Shown here one piece after another: positions 35,166 to 43,706 of a stretch of DNA of 64,000 nucleotides. Positions within the stretch are counted from its first letter, which is position 1, and every line of letters begins with the position of its first letter. A program made the position numbers and the translations under genes. Source of the DNA: Peribacillus deserti (GTDB taxonomy: Bacteria > Bacillota > Bacilli > Bacillales > DSM-1321); assembly GCF_016909175.1 (NCBI RefSeq), contig NZ_JAFBFI010000016.1, forward strand, positions 62,001-126,000, given 5' to 3'. Below the pieces are notes generated by a model. It was not told the DNA's origin, made no database searches, and saw nothing but the letters and a program-made list of their open reading frames with translations.

Positions 35166-35288
35166 ACAAAGTAAAAGAATGTCATCGCAGATACTTCTTT
35201 GTACTCCTTCATTGTGACAATTTTTATATTCGTCAATCAAATGTCCAAGTTCTTTTAGAAAAATTAAACGCTCTTCTTCATCTACCAT
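35139..35288 (-). CDS. Small hypothetical protein (49 aa)
   Basis: A short gene with an excellent ribosome site (AAAGGAG seven bases before ATG). It encodes 49 residues, MVDEEERLIFLKELGHLID and on to LLLCGALVSNPD. It is acidic at the start, amphipathic, with cysteines at three positions (NCHNE, SICDD, LLCGA). It is probably cytosolic and largely helical. I do not recognise the family. It is monocistronic and runs into its own terminator. It could be a small regulator, such as a sporulation or kinase inhibitor, but that is speculation. Confidence 0.65.
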   Translation of the reverse strand: MVDEEERLIFLKELGHLIDEYKNCHNEGVQRSICDDILLLCGALVSNPD

Positions 35289-36303
35289 GAAATAGCTCCT
35301 TTGCATCGTCATTTCACCATGGTTGATAGGTTCACATTTTCCCCAAGGGTATACCGTTTTAATACTCTTGCAATTAGGAAGCTGAGGAAAACCATTTGGT
35401 TAGCTTGTTACTATTATATGCAGGCAGACATCTTTCATTCTATGAATTGGATTGTTTATACTTTTGCTCCATTTATAGAGGAGAAAATTTTTATGTTTAT
35501 CGGCAAAAATTAGTCGTTTACATAATTTAACTTTTGTCCAGCCATAAAATACTGTCTTTATCGGTATAGTTAAACTGTAAATTACATAGAGATAGCATAA
35601 ATTCCAAGAGGACAGAGCTTTTTATCTTCCATACCTCAGGCTAAAGTAGTAGATAAAAGAAAATCTTGCGGAGAATCTTCCTCTTGTTACTTAATTACTT
35701 ATTGTTAGATTAAGAAAGGCCTCAGTGGATTTTAATTATTCGAACTTAAACTATTGATAAAATTAAATATATAGATGCTTTAGATAGAAAATTACAGTTT
35801 AATACGTTAAAACGAAGAGAACGCTAAAGGAAATCAGGAATGGAGAAAAAACATTTAAATAAGCTGCTGCGGCTTTTTTTTGTTGAATAATTTGGAAAAG
35901 GTGAAATTTGGAGTATGATGGGGCTTTGTAAGTTTAGCTAATTGTGGAGAGTCTGTCAACAAAATTGATTTATACAGAGTTCGAATAGAATATAAAGATG
36001 TTATATAATGACCGAAATAAACGTCTACTGCGGCGTGGTTAGGAAAGTGATGTGACTAAGTTTTATTTTTTTCTGGTAAATGCTGCAGAAATTCTTCTGA
36101 AAATTAACATTTTGTTCAGTTTTCAGCAAGATTAGCATTTCCGGTGAGGATGCCTCTTCCTAAAAGGGGATTTCCTGTGCTGCCTGAGCAAAGTGTTGGT
36201 TTTTAGCAGGCAGTAGTGATAAATTGTTGTAATGGAAGAGATATTATTTAACAGTTATAAAAATGAACTAAAATTTCAATAGTAAAAATATGAAGGTGAT
36301 TAT
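35289..36303. other. Gene-free stretch of about 1 kb
   Basis: I see no supported gene. A TTG frame at 35301-35513 lacks a ribosome site and family resemblance. Near 35862-35882 AAGCTGCTGCGGCTT followed by eight T residues is a terminator-like hairpin. The remaining DNA is AT-rich, and the promoter for the RsbR-like gene at 36304 must lie in it, though I find no clear sigma-A or sigma-B site. Confidence 0.4.
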
Positions 36304-37122
36304 ATGTCCTGGAGCATAGAAGATGTAGCAATCAAGATTGCAGGGAGAAAGTATGATTTGGCTGACAAAATAACAGCCGAACAAAGTAAAAAACATCCGG
36401 AGGTCCAAGCATCGATTTCTGCCGAGCTTAGAGAACAGAGGATTAAGCTTATTGATATGTATAAGGAACTGCTAATAGATGATCTTGATACAGCCCTCAA
36501 TAAAATTACACGGTGGGGAGTCGAGACCGGAACGGCTTTATCAGAAATGGGAATGACGATTGATATGGCCCTTGATGAATTACCCTATTATAGAAATGAA
36601 ATGGCAGAAGTTATTTGTGAAGAAGCAGAAAAGCATGGAGTGTCGTTTAAAACTTATAATGATGCTATTTCGAAGCTTCACCGGATTATTGACCAGGCAG
36701 CACAAAGTTTTAGTGTAGCATTCGTGCGCCATAACAAGCATATGATTGAGTCTGCAAGAGCTGCTCTTAATGAGCTTTCAGTGCCGGTTGTACCCCTCAC
36801 AGAAGGTGTTGCAGTACTTCCGCTAGTGGGAGAAATAGACGAGGAACGTGCAAATCTCCTCATGGAAAAGTCCCTCGTTCAAAGTACAAAGCTTAAAGTA
36901 TCATGCTTTATAATGGATTTGTCGGGTGTTCCTGTTGTAGATACCATCGCAGCCAAACAGATTTTTCAGGTCACTCAAGCCCTTTCCCTATTAGGAATTA
37001 AAGCAGCAGTCAGTGGAATACGCCCTGAAATGGCTCAAAAAATTGTAAATTTAGGTATCGATTTTACCAAAATCAGCACCTATTCTACCTTACAGCAAGC
37101 TATAAATTCATTAAAGCCTTAA
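36304..37122 (+). CDS. RsbR-family stressosome protein with one of two phosphosites conserved
   Basis: A 272-aa RsbR paralogue: an N-terminal helical sensor domain (residues about 1-150, with IKLIDMYKELLIDDLDTALN and ALDELPYYRNEMAEVICEEAEKHG) and a C-terminal STAS domain (SVPVVPLTEGVAVLPLVGEID onward). The Thr171-equivalent is kept in SGVPVVDTIAAKQI, but the Thr205-equivalent is Lys in GIRPEMAQKIV. In RsbR, Thr205 phosphorylation by RsbT damps signalling under strong stress, so this paralogue should lack that brake. It is a single gene, starting at the ATG after GAAGGTGAT, and ends near an IS150-like palindrome that can act as its terminator. Confidence 0.88.
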   Translation: MSWSIEDVAIKIAGRKYDLADKITAEQSKKHPEVQASISAELREQRIKLIDMYKELLIDDLDTALNKITRWGVETGTALSEMGMTIDMALDELPYYRNEMAEVICEEAEKHGVSFKTYNDAISKLHRIIDQAAQSFSVAFVRHNKHMIESARAALNELSVPVVPLTEGVAVLPLVGEIDEERANLLMEKSLVQSTKLKVSCFIMDLSGVPVVDTIAAKQIFQVTQALSLLGIKAAVSGIRPEMAQKIVNLGIDFTKISTYSTLQQAINSLKP

Positions 37123-37159
37123 AGGAAAGTACTAGCCTTATAAAGAAGTGCCCAATCAA

Positions 37160-37239
37160 AAAACGCCAGTAGTGAACTGCGCCGAAATTGTTAGACACAA
37201 ATCTAACAACGGAGGTGCAGTTCATAGAGGGCGTTTTTT
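37160..37239. repeat. Nested palindrome with IS150-group (IS3 family) end-like arms; bidirectional terminator
   Basis: The core at 37173-37224 has arms TGAACTGCGCC...ATTGTTAGA and TCTAACAAC...GGTGCAGTTCA around a six-base loop, inside an AACGCC/GGGCGTT outer stem with T-runs on both strands. The arms resemble the terminal repeats of IS150-group elements (TGAACTGCACC...TTGTTAG), but no transposase is present. A sister copy is at 48131-48181. It closes both the RsbR-like gene and the small gene at 37244. Confidence 0.7.
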
Positions 37240-37243
37240 TTGA

Positions 37244-37444
37244 TTAATGCTTATGCTTATTTTTTTTGTGATGAGTGTTTTGATAGTTATTCTGCTGTTG
37301 GTTTTGTGATTGATTATTGTCATCATTGCCCGTCATATTTTTAACAGCCTGTACAACAGAATTGGTTGCTTGAGAAAGAACTCCCATTATTCCTCCCTGT
37401 TCATCGTTTCGGCCGTTGTTATGCTGATTATTTTGGTTTACCAT
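37244..37444 (-). CDS. Small Asn/Gln-rich hydrophilic protein (66 aa)
   Basis: Encoded after a strong AGGAGGTGA ribosome site. The 66 residues begin MVNQNNQHNNGRNDEQGGI, have one weakly amphipathic segment (MGVLSQATNSVVQAVKNMTG), and end in a Lys/His-rich tail (THHKKNKHKH). About half the residues are Asn, Gln, His or Lys. It is likely disordered, perhaps a spore-associated or metal-binding protein, but the sequence gives no proof. It is a single gene, convergent with the RsbR-like gene. Confidence 0.7.
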   Translation of the reverse strand: MVNQNNQHNNGRNDEQGGIMGVLSQATNSVVQAVKNMTGNDDNNQSQNQQQNNYQNTHHKKNKHKH

Positions 37445-37633
37445 CTATCTCACCTCCTATAATTTAAGATGTGTTAATCATTAAAGGTCTATCCAGCAGA
37501 ATAAAGGGTCATGGAGCCGCAAGCTTATTCTAAAAAGGGATTACAAACGGTGTAGGGTATGACCTGGCAAAGTTCCTGCCAGCCCGCGCATTAAGTGTTA
37601 AAGTGCTATATTTTGCAGCTTAGAGTAACAATA

Positions 37634-37669
37634 TAAAAAGGACAGATCTCTGAGATCGTCCTTTTTATC
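37634..37669 (-). terminator. Intrinsic terminator of the 238-aa gene
   Basis: A stem AAAAAGGAC.GATCTC/GAGATC.GTCCTTTTT immediately downstream of the stop on the - strand. Confidence 0.85.
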
Positions 37670-37671
37670 AT

Positions 37672-38388
37672 TCATTCTTTAATTTTTATCTTAGACGGAT
37701 TATTAATTTTATAGCGGATATCTTTGTTAAGTTTTCTATCCACAATTTTGGCATCAAAAGTTAAAGAGTTACCTATTTCGAGCTCAAGTTTTTTTAAAGT
37801 TTTACTATAGCCGCACCAAGCTTCACCGACTTCCAATGGCGAGTCCCCAGTCACTTTTACTTGTTCCAGAATTACTATTTCTTCCTCCGTCTCATTAAAG
37901 TGGTTATATTTAGTTGTGAACTCTTTAACAACGGCTTCAAATGAGACTTTATCACCAGGCAGGTCAAGGACTGGTATTTGCGGTTTCTTTTCTTTCTTTG
38001 CTTTTGGTTCTGTTTTTGTCTTTGGTGCCGTTGATTCTCCTTCTTGAACAGGAAGAGAGACTGGCAGCTCTCCAGAAGTCAAATCTTCACCGGTATTAAT
38101 GACAGACTCTCTGCCAAAGGAAGGGCTTTGCATTTCTTTTAAATAGGCTGGGTGTACACAATGCAAGGCGTCGTTTGTAAATGATACAACTGCGGTCTCA
38201 TGTGCTCCGCTGATTTCATACCCTTTAATCATAACCGTATAGGTGGAATTTTCCCTCTTATAATGAAACTCGTGCTTGGGCGATTTCGCTGATGCTGAAA
38301 CAAGACCCCAATCTTTGAGCTTTTTCATGTAATCCTGTTCATCATCGAATTTGTAATAATCGCCTCTAGGCCCAATAGTAGTAAACAT
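37672..38388 (-). CDS. Uncharacterised two-domain protein with an OB-fold-like C-terminus (238 aa)
   Basis: No family is recognised with certainty. The N-terminal about 85 residues (starting MFTTIGPRGDYYKFDDEQDY) are mixed alpha/beta. Residues about 85-135 form a low-complexity linker rich in Lys, Pro, Thr and Glu (TKTEPKAKKEKKPQIP). The C-terminal about 100 residues (KVSFEAVVKEFTTKY, VKVTGDSPLEVGEAWCGYSK, GNSLTFDAKIVDRKLNK, YKINNPSKIKI) have the strand pattern of an OB-fold nucleic-acid-binding domain. The ribosome site is a strong AAGGAGG. It is monocistronic, with its own terminator. A DNA or RNA role is plausible but inferred only. Confidence 0.65.
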   Translation of the reverse strand: MFTTIGPRGDYYKFDDEQDYMKKLKDWGLVSASAKSPKHEFHYKRENSTYTVMIKGYEISGAHETAVVSFTNDALHCVHPAYLKEMQSPSFGRESVINTGEDLTSGELPVSLPVQEGESTAPKTKTEPKAKKEKKPQIPVLDLPGDKVSFEAVVKEFTTKYNHFNETEEEIVILEQVKVTGDSPLEVGEAWCGYSKTLKKLELEIGNSLTFDAKIVDRKLNKDIRYKINNPSKIKIKE

Positions 38389-38569
38389 ACGTATCCTCCT
38401 TTTACCTTACCTATATTGTACAAGAAAACGAGCAAAAGGAAAAAATACTTGGTTAATTATATCTGAATATAGATTATGTCCCAGGCTTGGTTAAAGGTAT
38501 CTTATTATTCCACTAGTTTTCAATTTATAGTGGAAGGGTATCAAAAGGATAAAAAGCTGGAGGTTTATT

Positions 38570-38881
38570 ATGAACAACTACGATTCTTTAATTCGACGAT
38601 ATACAAATCTTCATGATAATGCCTTTTACCTTGCTTCACAGTTGAGCGAGGTAAATAAGGTTCTGGGAAATATAGAAGAAACATTGAAAAAGTCACTTAA
38701 CGGTAAAAGGTTTATTGATTCAAAGGGGAGGGAGGGGTACATAAAGACTGATCCAGCTACAGAAGGTGCTGAAACACCCAGCGGAACTGAAAGCAGGGAT
38801 AAGATTTGTTTAGTTTATGATAACAATGAAGTTTCATTTGCAGCGATCAGCTCACTAAAAAAGATTACAATTCTGGATTAG
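38570..38881 (+). CDS. Hypothetical protein (103 aa)
   Basis: A soluble 103-residue protein after a GGAGG site. The N-terminal half is helical with heptad character (YTNLHDNAFYLASQLSEVNK, VLGNIEETLKKSL), suggesting a coiled coil. The C-terminal half is a short mixed region with a Thr/Glu/Ser/Pro-rich loop. No enzyme motif or membrane segment is seen, and I do not recognise a family. It is followed by a terminator. Confidence 0.6.
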   Translation: MNNYDSLIRRYTNLHDNAFYLASQLSEVNKVLGNIEETLKKSLNGKRFIDSKGREGYIKTDPATEGAETPSGTESRDKICLVYDNNEVSFAAISSLKKITILD

Positions 38882-38883
38882 AA

Positions 38884-38916
38884 AAGGACTGCCACATGGC
38901 AGATTCTTTTTATTTT
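38884..38916 (+). terminator. Intrinsic terminator
   Basis: A stem ACTGCC/GGCAGA with a T-run, directly after the 103-aa gene. Confidence 0.8.
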
Positions 38917-38931
38917 AGCTGTTAAACTGTC

Positions 38932-39078
38932 TGTTGATTACAGCGAGAGGCACTCGCTTTCCGCGGGCGGTCCAGGAGCCTCCTTTCACGTTTACGCCTG
39001 AGGGGTCTCCCTTGACCCGCTTTTCTGCGAGGAGTCCCGTGCCTTAAGCGAAGATCAAACATAGTGCCAAAATCAACA
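38932..39078. repeat. GC-rich palindromic intergenic repeat of the Bacillaceae type
   Basis: About 147 bp bounded by TGTTGATT and its complement AATCAACA. Inside are complementary arms (CAGCGAgAGGCAC with GTGCCTtaAGCG) and a core containing GCTTTCCGCGGGCGG, GAGCCTCC, GAGGGGTCTC and CCCGCTTTTCTGCGAGGAGTC. I recall this as a sequence that recurs between genes in many Bacillaceae genomes. It is non-coding, clearly richer in GC than its surroundings, and likely folds as RNA or DNA hairpins. Confidence 0.7.
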
Positions 39079-39210
39079 ATGAACTTTAACATGCCTTTAT
39101 TTTAAATGAATCCTTCAGGTACCATTTTTATGATCAAAGGTTTTAGTTTTTCAAGGACAGGGTAGGGAAAAAGTTATAAAGTTTAAGAAATAATGGAAGG
39201 ATGAAGCCGC

Positions 39211-42177
39211 TTGCTGAATAGCATCCATGTAAAAGTAAATGGAGTTGAAACTCCTGCTCAATTAGATCAAACTGTCCTGCAGTTTTTAACAGACAGCTCT
39301 ATTGAAATCCCGCACGTCTGCTATCATCCTGCACTTGGAGCAATTGAAACGTGTGATACTTGTATTGTTTCAGTAAATGGAGAATTAGTAAGGTCATGTT
39401 CAACAAAGCTTAAGCCGGGGGACCGAATTGATACTGTCTCTCCTGAAGTGAAGCAATCCCAGACCATGGCTATGGACAAAATATTGTACAATCACGAGCT
39501 GTATTGTACAGTCTGTGACTACAATAATGGTGGATGTGAGGTACATAATACAGTAAAAGCCATGAAGATCAATCACCAGAGTATCCCGTTTGACCACAAA
39601 CCTTATGAAGAAGATAATTCGCATCCTTTTTATAGATATGACCCGGATCAGTGCATATTATGCGGCCGCTGTGTGGAAGCATGCCAGGACTTGCAGGTGA
39701 CTGAAACACTAAGAATCGACTGGGAGCGTGACCGTCCGCGCGTAATATGGGATGATGATGTGCCCATTAATGAATCTTCATGTGTTTCTTGCGGCCATTG
39801 CTCAACGGTTTGTCCATGTAACGCCATGATGGAAAAAGGAATGGTAGGAGAAGCAGGCTTCCTGACTGGAATTGCCAAGCAGACACTCCGCCCGATGATA
39901 GAAATTACAAAAGGTGTTGAAACAGGCTACGGCTCCATTCTAGCAATTTCAGATATGGAGTCCGCGATGCGTGACGAGCGCATCAAAAAAACCAAAACTG
40001 TATGTACTTATTGCGGTGTTGGATGCAGTTTTGATGTTTGGACAAAGGACCGTGAAATATTAAAAGTGGAACCTCAAATGAAAGCTCCTGCAAACAATAT
40101 TTCAACATGTGTAAAAGGAAAATTCGGCTGGTCCTTTGTAAATAGCGAGGAACGCCTGACAAAACCCCTTATCCGTGAAGGAGACTCTTTCAGGGAAGCA
40201 GAGTGGGAAGAAGCTTTGGCCTTGATTGCGAAAAGATTTACAGACATCAGCAAAAAATATGGACCGGAATCTATGGGTTTTATCACTTCATCAAAGTGTA
40301 CAAACGAAGAATCATACTTAATGCAAAAATTAGCGCGGAGTGTGATTGGATCAAATAATGTTGATAACTGTTCGCGATACTGCCAGACTCCAGCTACTGT
40401 AGGGCTTCTGCGCACAGTAGGGTATGGTGGTGATTCTGGTTCTATTAAAGACATTGCCATGTCCGAGCTTGTAATCATGGTAGGTTCTAATACATCCGAA
40501 TCGCATCCGGTACTGTCAACTCGGATCAAACGGGCCCAAAAGCTGCACGGCCAAAAAACAATCGTAGCTGATATCAGAAAGCACGAAATGGCTGACCGCG
40601 CTGATCTGTTTTTCCGCCCGAAGCCGGGTTCTGATATTGTCTGGCTGTCAGCTGTAACTAAATATATCATTGACATGGGCTGGGCAGACGAAGATTTTAT
40701 CCGAGAAAAAGTAAATGGATATGATGAATTCACAGCCAGCTTACAAGGCTTCACACTTGGCTATGCGGAGGATCAAACAGGAATTCCCAGAGAGACTCTC
40801 ATTCAAATAGCAACTATGATTTATGAAGCAAAAACTACTTGTATTCTATGGGCGATGGGTGTTACCCAGCATTTGGGCGGCTCCGATACAAGTACGGCGA
40901 TTTCCAATCTGCTGCTTGTAACAGGCAACCATGCGAAACCAGGAGCAGGAGCTTATCCTCTTCGGGGCCATAATAACGTACAAGGTGCCAGCGATTTTGG
41001 AAGCGCGCCGGCTAATATGCCCGGATACGAACGTGTTGATGACCCTCTTGTCCGCTTGAAATATGAAAAGGCCTGGGGAACCAGCCTTCCTGAAAAGCCG
41101 GGTCTCAATAATCATGAAATGGTAGAAGCCATCCATGAAGGGAAATTAAAGGCGATGTACCTTAAAGGTGAAGATATGGGAATCGTGGATTCTAACCTTA
41201 ATCATGTGCACTCAGCCTTTGAAAAGCTTGATTTCTTTGTTGTACAGGATATTTTCCTGACGCGTACAGCAGAATTTGCAGATGTAGTATTGCCAGCATC
41301 TCCAAGCTTTGAAAAAGAAGGAACGTTTACCAATACAGAGCGAAGAATTCAGCGTCTGTACCAGGTGTTTGAGCCTCTGGGCGATTCTAAGCCTGATTGG
41401 CAGATTATTATGGCAGTTGCCAACTCTCTTGGGGCTGGATGGAATTATGAACATCCAAGCAAGATTATGGAAGAAGCTGCGAAACTGTCACCGATTTATG
41501 CAGGTGTTACCTATGAAAGGCTGGAAGGGTATAACAGCCTGCAATGGCCGGTTGCTCCGGATGGAACAGATTCACCGGTTCTTTATACGGAGGGTTTTAA
41601 TTTCCCGGATGGAAAAGCTATTCTTTATCCTGTTAAGTGGTCCATTCCACTTCAATTCCCGGAGGAATATGACATTCATGTAAACAACGGACGTTTGCTT
41701 GAGCATTTCCATGAAGGAAATATGACGTATAAGTCAAAAGGAATTACTTCAAAAACTCCAAAAGTTTTCCTTGAAGTTTCACCTGAGCTTGCTGCAGAAA
41801 GGGGACTTAGGGATGGTACCCTCGTTCGGCTGACTTCACCATTCGGCAGTGTGAAAGTGGAGTGCCTGATTACTGACAGAGTTCAAGGTAAGGAAGTATA
41901 TCTTCCGATGAATGACTCAGGTGACGCTGCTATCAATCTGCTGACGAGCAGTGAAGCGGATAAAGATACTGATACCCCGGCATACAAGGAGATCAATGCC
42001 AAAATGGAAATATTGCGGCAGGAAGGCGTTAGTCCGCTGCCTAAAATAAACCACAGAAATGGGAATCCTCAGCCGCAGATGGGTGTACAGGTTCAGAAGA
42101 AGTGGGCCCGCAAGGATTACATTTTCCCAGGTGATTTGGTGAAAAAAGGAGCGGAAGCATCATGGCAAAAGCGATAA
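39211..42177 (+). CDS. fdhF: Formate dehydrogenase alpha subunit (YjgC/YrhE type, Mo-bis-MGD)
   Basis: A 988-aa cytosolic oxidoreductase that oxidises formate to CO2. In order: an N-terminal 2Fe-2S domain (PHVCYHPALGAIETCDTCIV), a His-Cys3 cluster (HELYCTVCDYNNGGCEVH), two 4Fe-4S ferredoxin motifs (CILCGRCVEACQ, CVSCGHCSTVCPCNAM), then a molybdopterin domain with its own 4Fe-4S motif (CTYCGVGCSFDV) and the active-site cysteine in NCSRYCQTPATVG. Classical FdhF has Sec/Cys-His there; this one has Cys-Gln. The C-terminal domain binds the second guanine cofactor. The start TTG at 39211 has GGAAGGA nine bases upstream. It overlaps the DUF1641 gene by 16 bp. Confidence 0.93.
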   Translation: MLNSIHVKVNGVETPAQLDQTVLQFLTDSSIEIPHVCYHPALGAIETCDTCIVSVNGELVRSCSTKLKPGDRIDTVSPEVKQSQTMAMDKILYNHELYCTVCDYNNGGCEVHNTVKAMKINHQSIPFDHKPYEEDNSHPFYRYDPDQCILCGRCVEACQDLQVTETLRIDWERDRPRVIWDDDVPINESSCVSCGHCSTVCPCNAMMEKGMVGEAGFLTGIAKQTLRPMIEITKGVETGYGSILAISDMESAMRDERIKKTKTVCTYCGVGCSFDVWTKDREILKVEPQMKAPANNISTCVKGKFGWSFVNSEERLTKPLIREGDSFREAEWEEALALIAKRFTDISKKYGPESMGFITSSKCTNEESYLMQKLARSVIGSNNVDNCSRYCQTPATVGLLRTVGYGGDSGSIKDIAMSELVIMVGSNTSESHPVLSTRIKRAQKLHGQKTIVADIRKHEMADRADLFFRPKPGSDIVWLSAVTKYIIDMGWADEDFIREKVNGYDEFTASLQGFTLGYAEDQTGIPRETLIQIATMIYEAKTTCILWAMGVTQHLGGSDTSTAISNLLLVTGNHAKPGAGAYPLRGHNNVQGASDFGSAPANMPGYERVDDPLVRLKYEKAWGTSLPEKPGLNNHEMVEAIHEGKLKAMYLKGEDMGIVDSNLNHVHSAFEKLDFFVVQDIFLTRTAEFADVVLPASPSFEKEGTFTNTERRIQRLYQVFEPLGDSKPDWQIIMAVANSLGAGWNYEHPSKIMEEAAKLSPIYAGVTYERLEGYNSLQWPVAPDGTDSPVLYTEGFNFPDGKAILYPVKWSIPLQFPEEYDIHVNNGRLLEHFHEGNMTYKSKGITSKTPKVFLEVSPELAAERGLRDGTLVRLTSPFGSVKVECLITDRVQGKEVYLPMNDSGDAAINLLTSSEADKDTDTPAYKEINAKMEILRQEGVSPLPKINHRNGNPQPQMGVQVQKKWARKDYIFPGDLVKKGAEASWQKR

Positions 42178-42707
42178 AATCGATTCAGCGAGTTGAAATA
42201 ACTGAGGAACAACAAAAACAGCTCGACCTTGAAGAAGTGCAGAATGCTCTTGTCGAAAGCAAAGAAAGTATACTCGAAGTGTTAAAAACGCTTAATCATA
42301 TGCAAGAACGGGGAGTCCTTTCGCTTATAAGCGCTCTGTTTGGACAAGGAGATAAAGTGATGGAAATCCTTGTAAAAAAAGCCGATACGCCTGAAACGGC
42401 CAATACCTTGAAGAACCTGCTTCTCATGGTTGGTGTTCTCGGCACTCTTAATGTCCAGCAGCTTGAACCGATTCTGCTGAAGGTGAATTCAGGGATTGCT
42501 AGAGTAGCAGATCATAAGGACACGGAAGAAAAGACAGGGATTTTAGACATTATGCGTTCACTAAGAGATCCAGAGATTAACCGGTCAATCACGCTTCTGC
42601 TTAACTTTTTAAAAGGAATGGGACAAGAAACGGAGAGTCTGGAAAGAACAACACAGCTTCCAGAAAATCAGCTTCAGCACCAGACTCCTAATCATCAATT
42701 AAAATAG
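42162..42707 (+). CDS. DUF1641 family protein (YjgD/YrhD, formate dehydrogenase partner)
   Basis: An 181-aa protein that overlaps the 3' end of the fdhF gene and is the standard partner of YjgC/YrhE-type formate dehydrogenases. DUF1641 features: a central SLISALFGQGDKVMEILVKKADTPETANTLKNLLLMVGVLG helical block and LNVQQLEPILLKVNSGI. It is all-helical without cofactor motifs. A role in forming or anchoring the complex is likely but not shown. The start ATG lies 11 bases after AAAGGAG. A terminator hairpin follows before fdhD. Confidence 0.87.
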   Translation: MAKAIKSIQRVEITEEQQKQLDLEEVQNALVESKESILEVLKTLNHMQERGVLSLISALFGQGDKVMEILVKKADTPETANTLKNLLLMVGVLGTLNVQQLEPILLKVNSGIARVADHKDTEEKTGILDIMRSLRDPEINRSITLLLNFLKGMGQETESLERTTQLPENQLQHQTPNHQLK

Positions 42708-42721
42708 CAAGTAAGGCAAAT

Positions 42722-42755
42722 AGCATACCATTTGGTGTGCTGTTTGTTTTTTATA
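42722..42755 (+). terminator. Intrinsic terminator after the DUF1641 gene
   Basis: A stem AGCATACC/GGTGTGCT followed by GTTTGTTTTTT. It separates the dehydrogenase operon from fdhD. Confidence 0.75.
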
Positions 42756-42836
42756 AGCTGACATGTATGTTAGATTTATTGAAAAATGGAAATAAAGTAA
42801 AATAAAAGTGCTAGGTAAAAAGAGGAGATGGCAGTC

Positions 42837-43637
42837 TTGAAACCAATAGAGGTGAAAAGAAAAATCATAAGGCACGAAAAGGGCCGCACTAAAATCTTAG
42901 AGGATACCATCGTATCTGAGTATACAGTAACTGTAAAAATAAATGGGCAGGAATTTGTGACAATGGTTTGTTCACCGCAGTACATAGAAGATATGGTCAT
43001 TGGTTATATGGCATCAGAAGGCGTTATCAAAGATTACAGTGATATTGAAGAAATTTGGGTTCAGGAAAAAGAGGGTTTTGTTCATGTTAAAACCTCCAGG
43101 CTCAACCCTTATTACCAGGATTTTTCGGGTAAGAGGTATATTACATCATGCTGCGGCATGAGCAGACAGGGATTTGTATTTGTCAATGATGCCCTTACTG
43201 CTAAGAAAATGAAAGATGCGACTGCAGCTTTAAGGGTGGAGGACTGCTTCCGGCTAATGTCTGCAATGCAGAAGAATGCTGAAACCTTTAAAAATACGGG
43301 CGGTGTTCATAATGCTGCGCTTTGTGATGTGAATGGAATCATTTTAAGCCGCATGGATATCGGCAGGCACAATGCATTAGATAAGTTATATGGCTATTGC
43401 CTTAAAAACCATATAACCATAAAAGATAAAATCATTGTTTTTAGCGGAAGAATTTCTTCGGAAATTTTATTGAAGGTTGCCAAAATTGGCTGTGGAATTG
43501 TGTTGTCGAAATCAGCACCTACTGAACTAGCGCTTGAACTTGCTGATCATTTGGAAATAACAGCAGTAGGTTTCATTAGAAGCAGCTCATTAAATGTTTA
43601 TACGCACCCCGAAAGAATAACAAACCTTCATGGATAG
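42837..43637 (+). CDS. fdhD: Formate dehydrogenase accessory sulfurtransferase FdhD
   Basis: A 266-aa sulfur carrier that transfers sulfur from a cysteine desulfurase to the molybdenum cofactor so that formate dehydrogenase becomes active. The two catalytic cysteines are adjacent in YITSCCGMSRQG. Also present: GGVHNAALCD, RMDIGRHNALDKLYGYCL, and KIIVFSGRISSEILLKVAKIGCG, all standard for the family. An ATG at 42828 abuts the AGGAG site, so the TTG at 42837 (nine bases) is the likely start. It directly serves the upstream fdhF, from a separate transcript by the look of the terminator between them. Confidence 0.93.
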   Translation: MKPIEVKRKIIRHEKGRTKILEDTIVSEYTVTVKINGQEFVTMVCSPQYIEDMVIGYMASEGVIKDYSDIEEIWVQEKEGFVHVKTSRLNPYYQDFSGKRYITSCCGMSRQGFVFVNDALTAKKMKDATAALRVEDCFRLMSAMQKNAETFKNTGGVHNAALCDVNGIILSRMDIGRHNALDKLYGYCLKNHITIKDKIIVFSGRISSEILLKVAKIGCGIVLSKSAPTELALELADHLEITAVGFIRSSSLNVYTHPERITNLHG

Positions 43638-43706
43638 CATGTTTTTAGAAAGAAAAACTAGGGTAATTCAAAGCTGACTGAAAGTGTAGATCAAGGAGGA
43701 GATAAC

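Noticed and set aside
35301-35513. 70-codon frame after the small gene at 35139
   Set aside because: TTG start without a ribosome site, no recognisable motif, and it sits in non-coding DNA.
39211-42177. Selenocysteine at the formate dehydrogenase active site
   Set aside because: The position is an ordinary Cys codon; no in-frame TGA is present.
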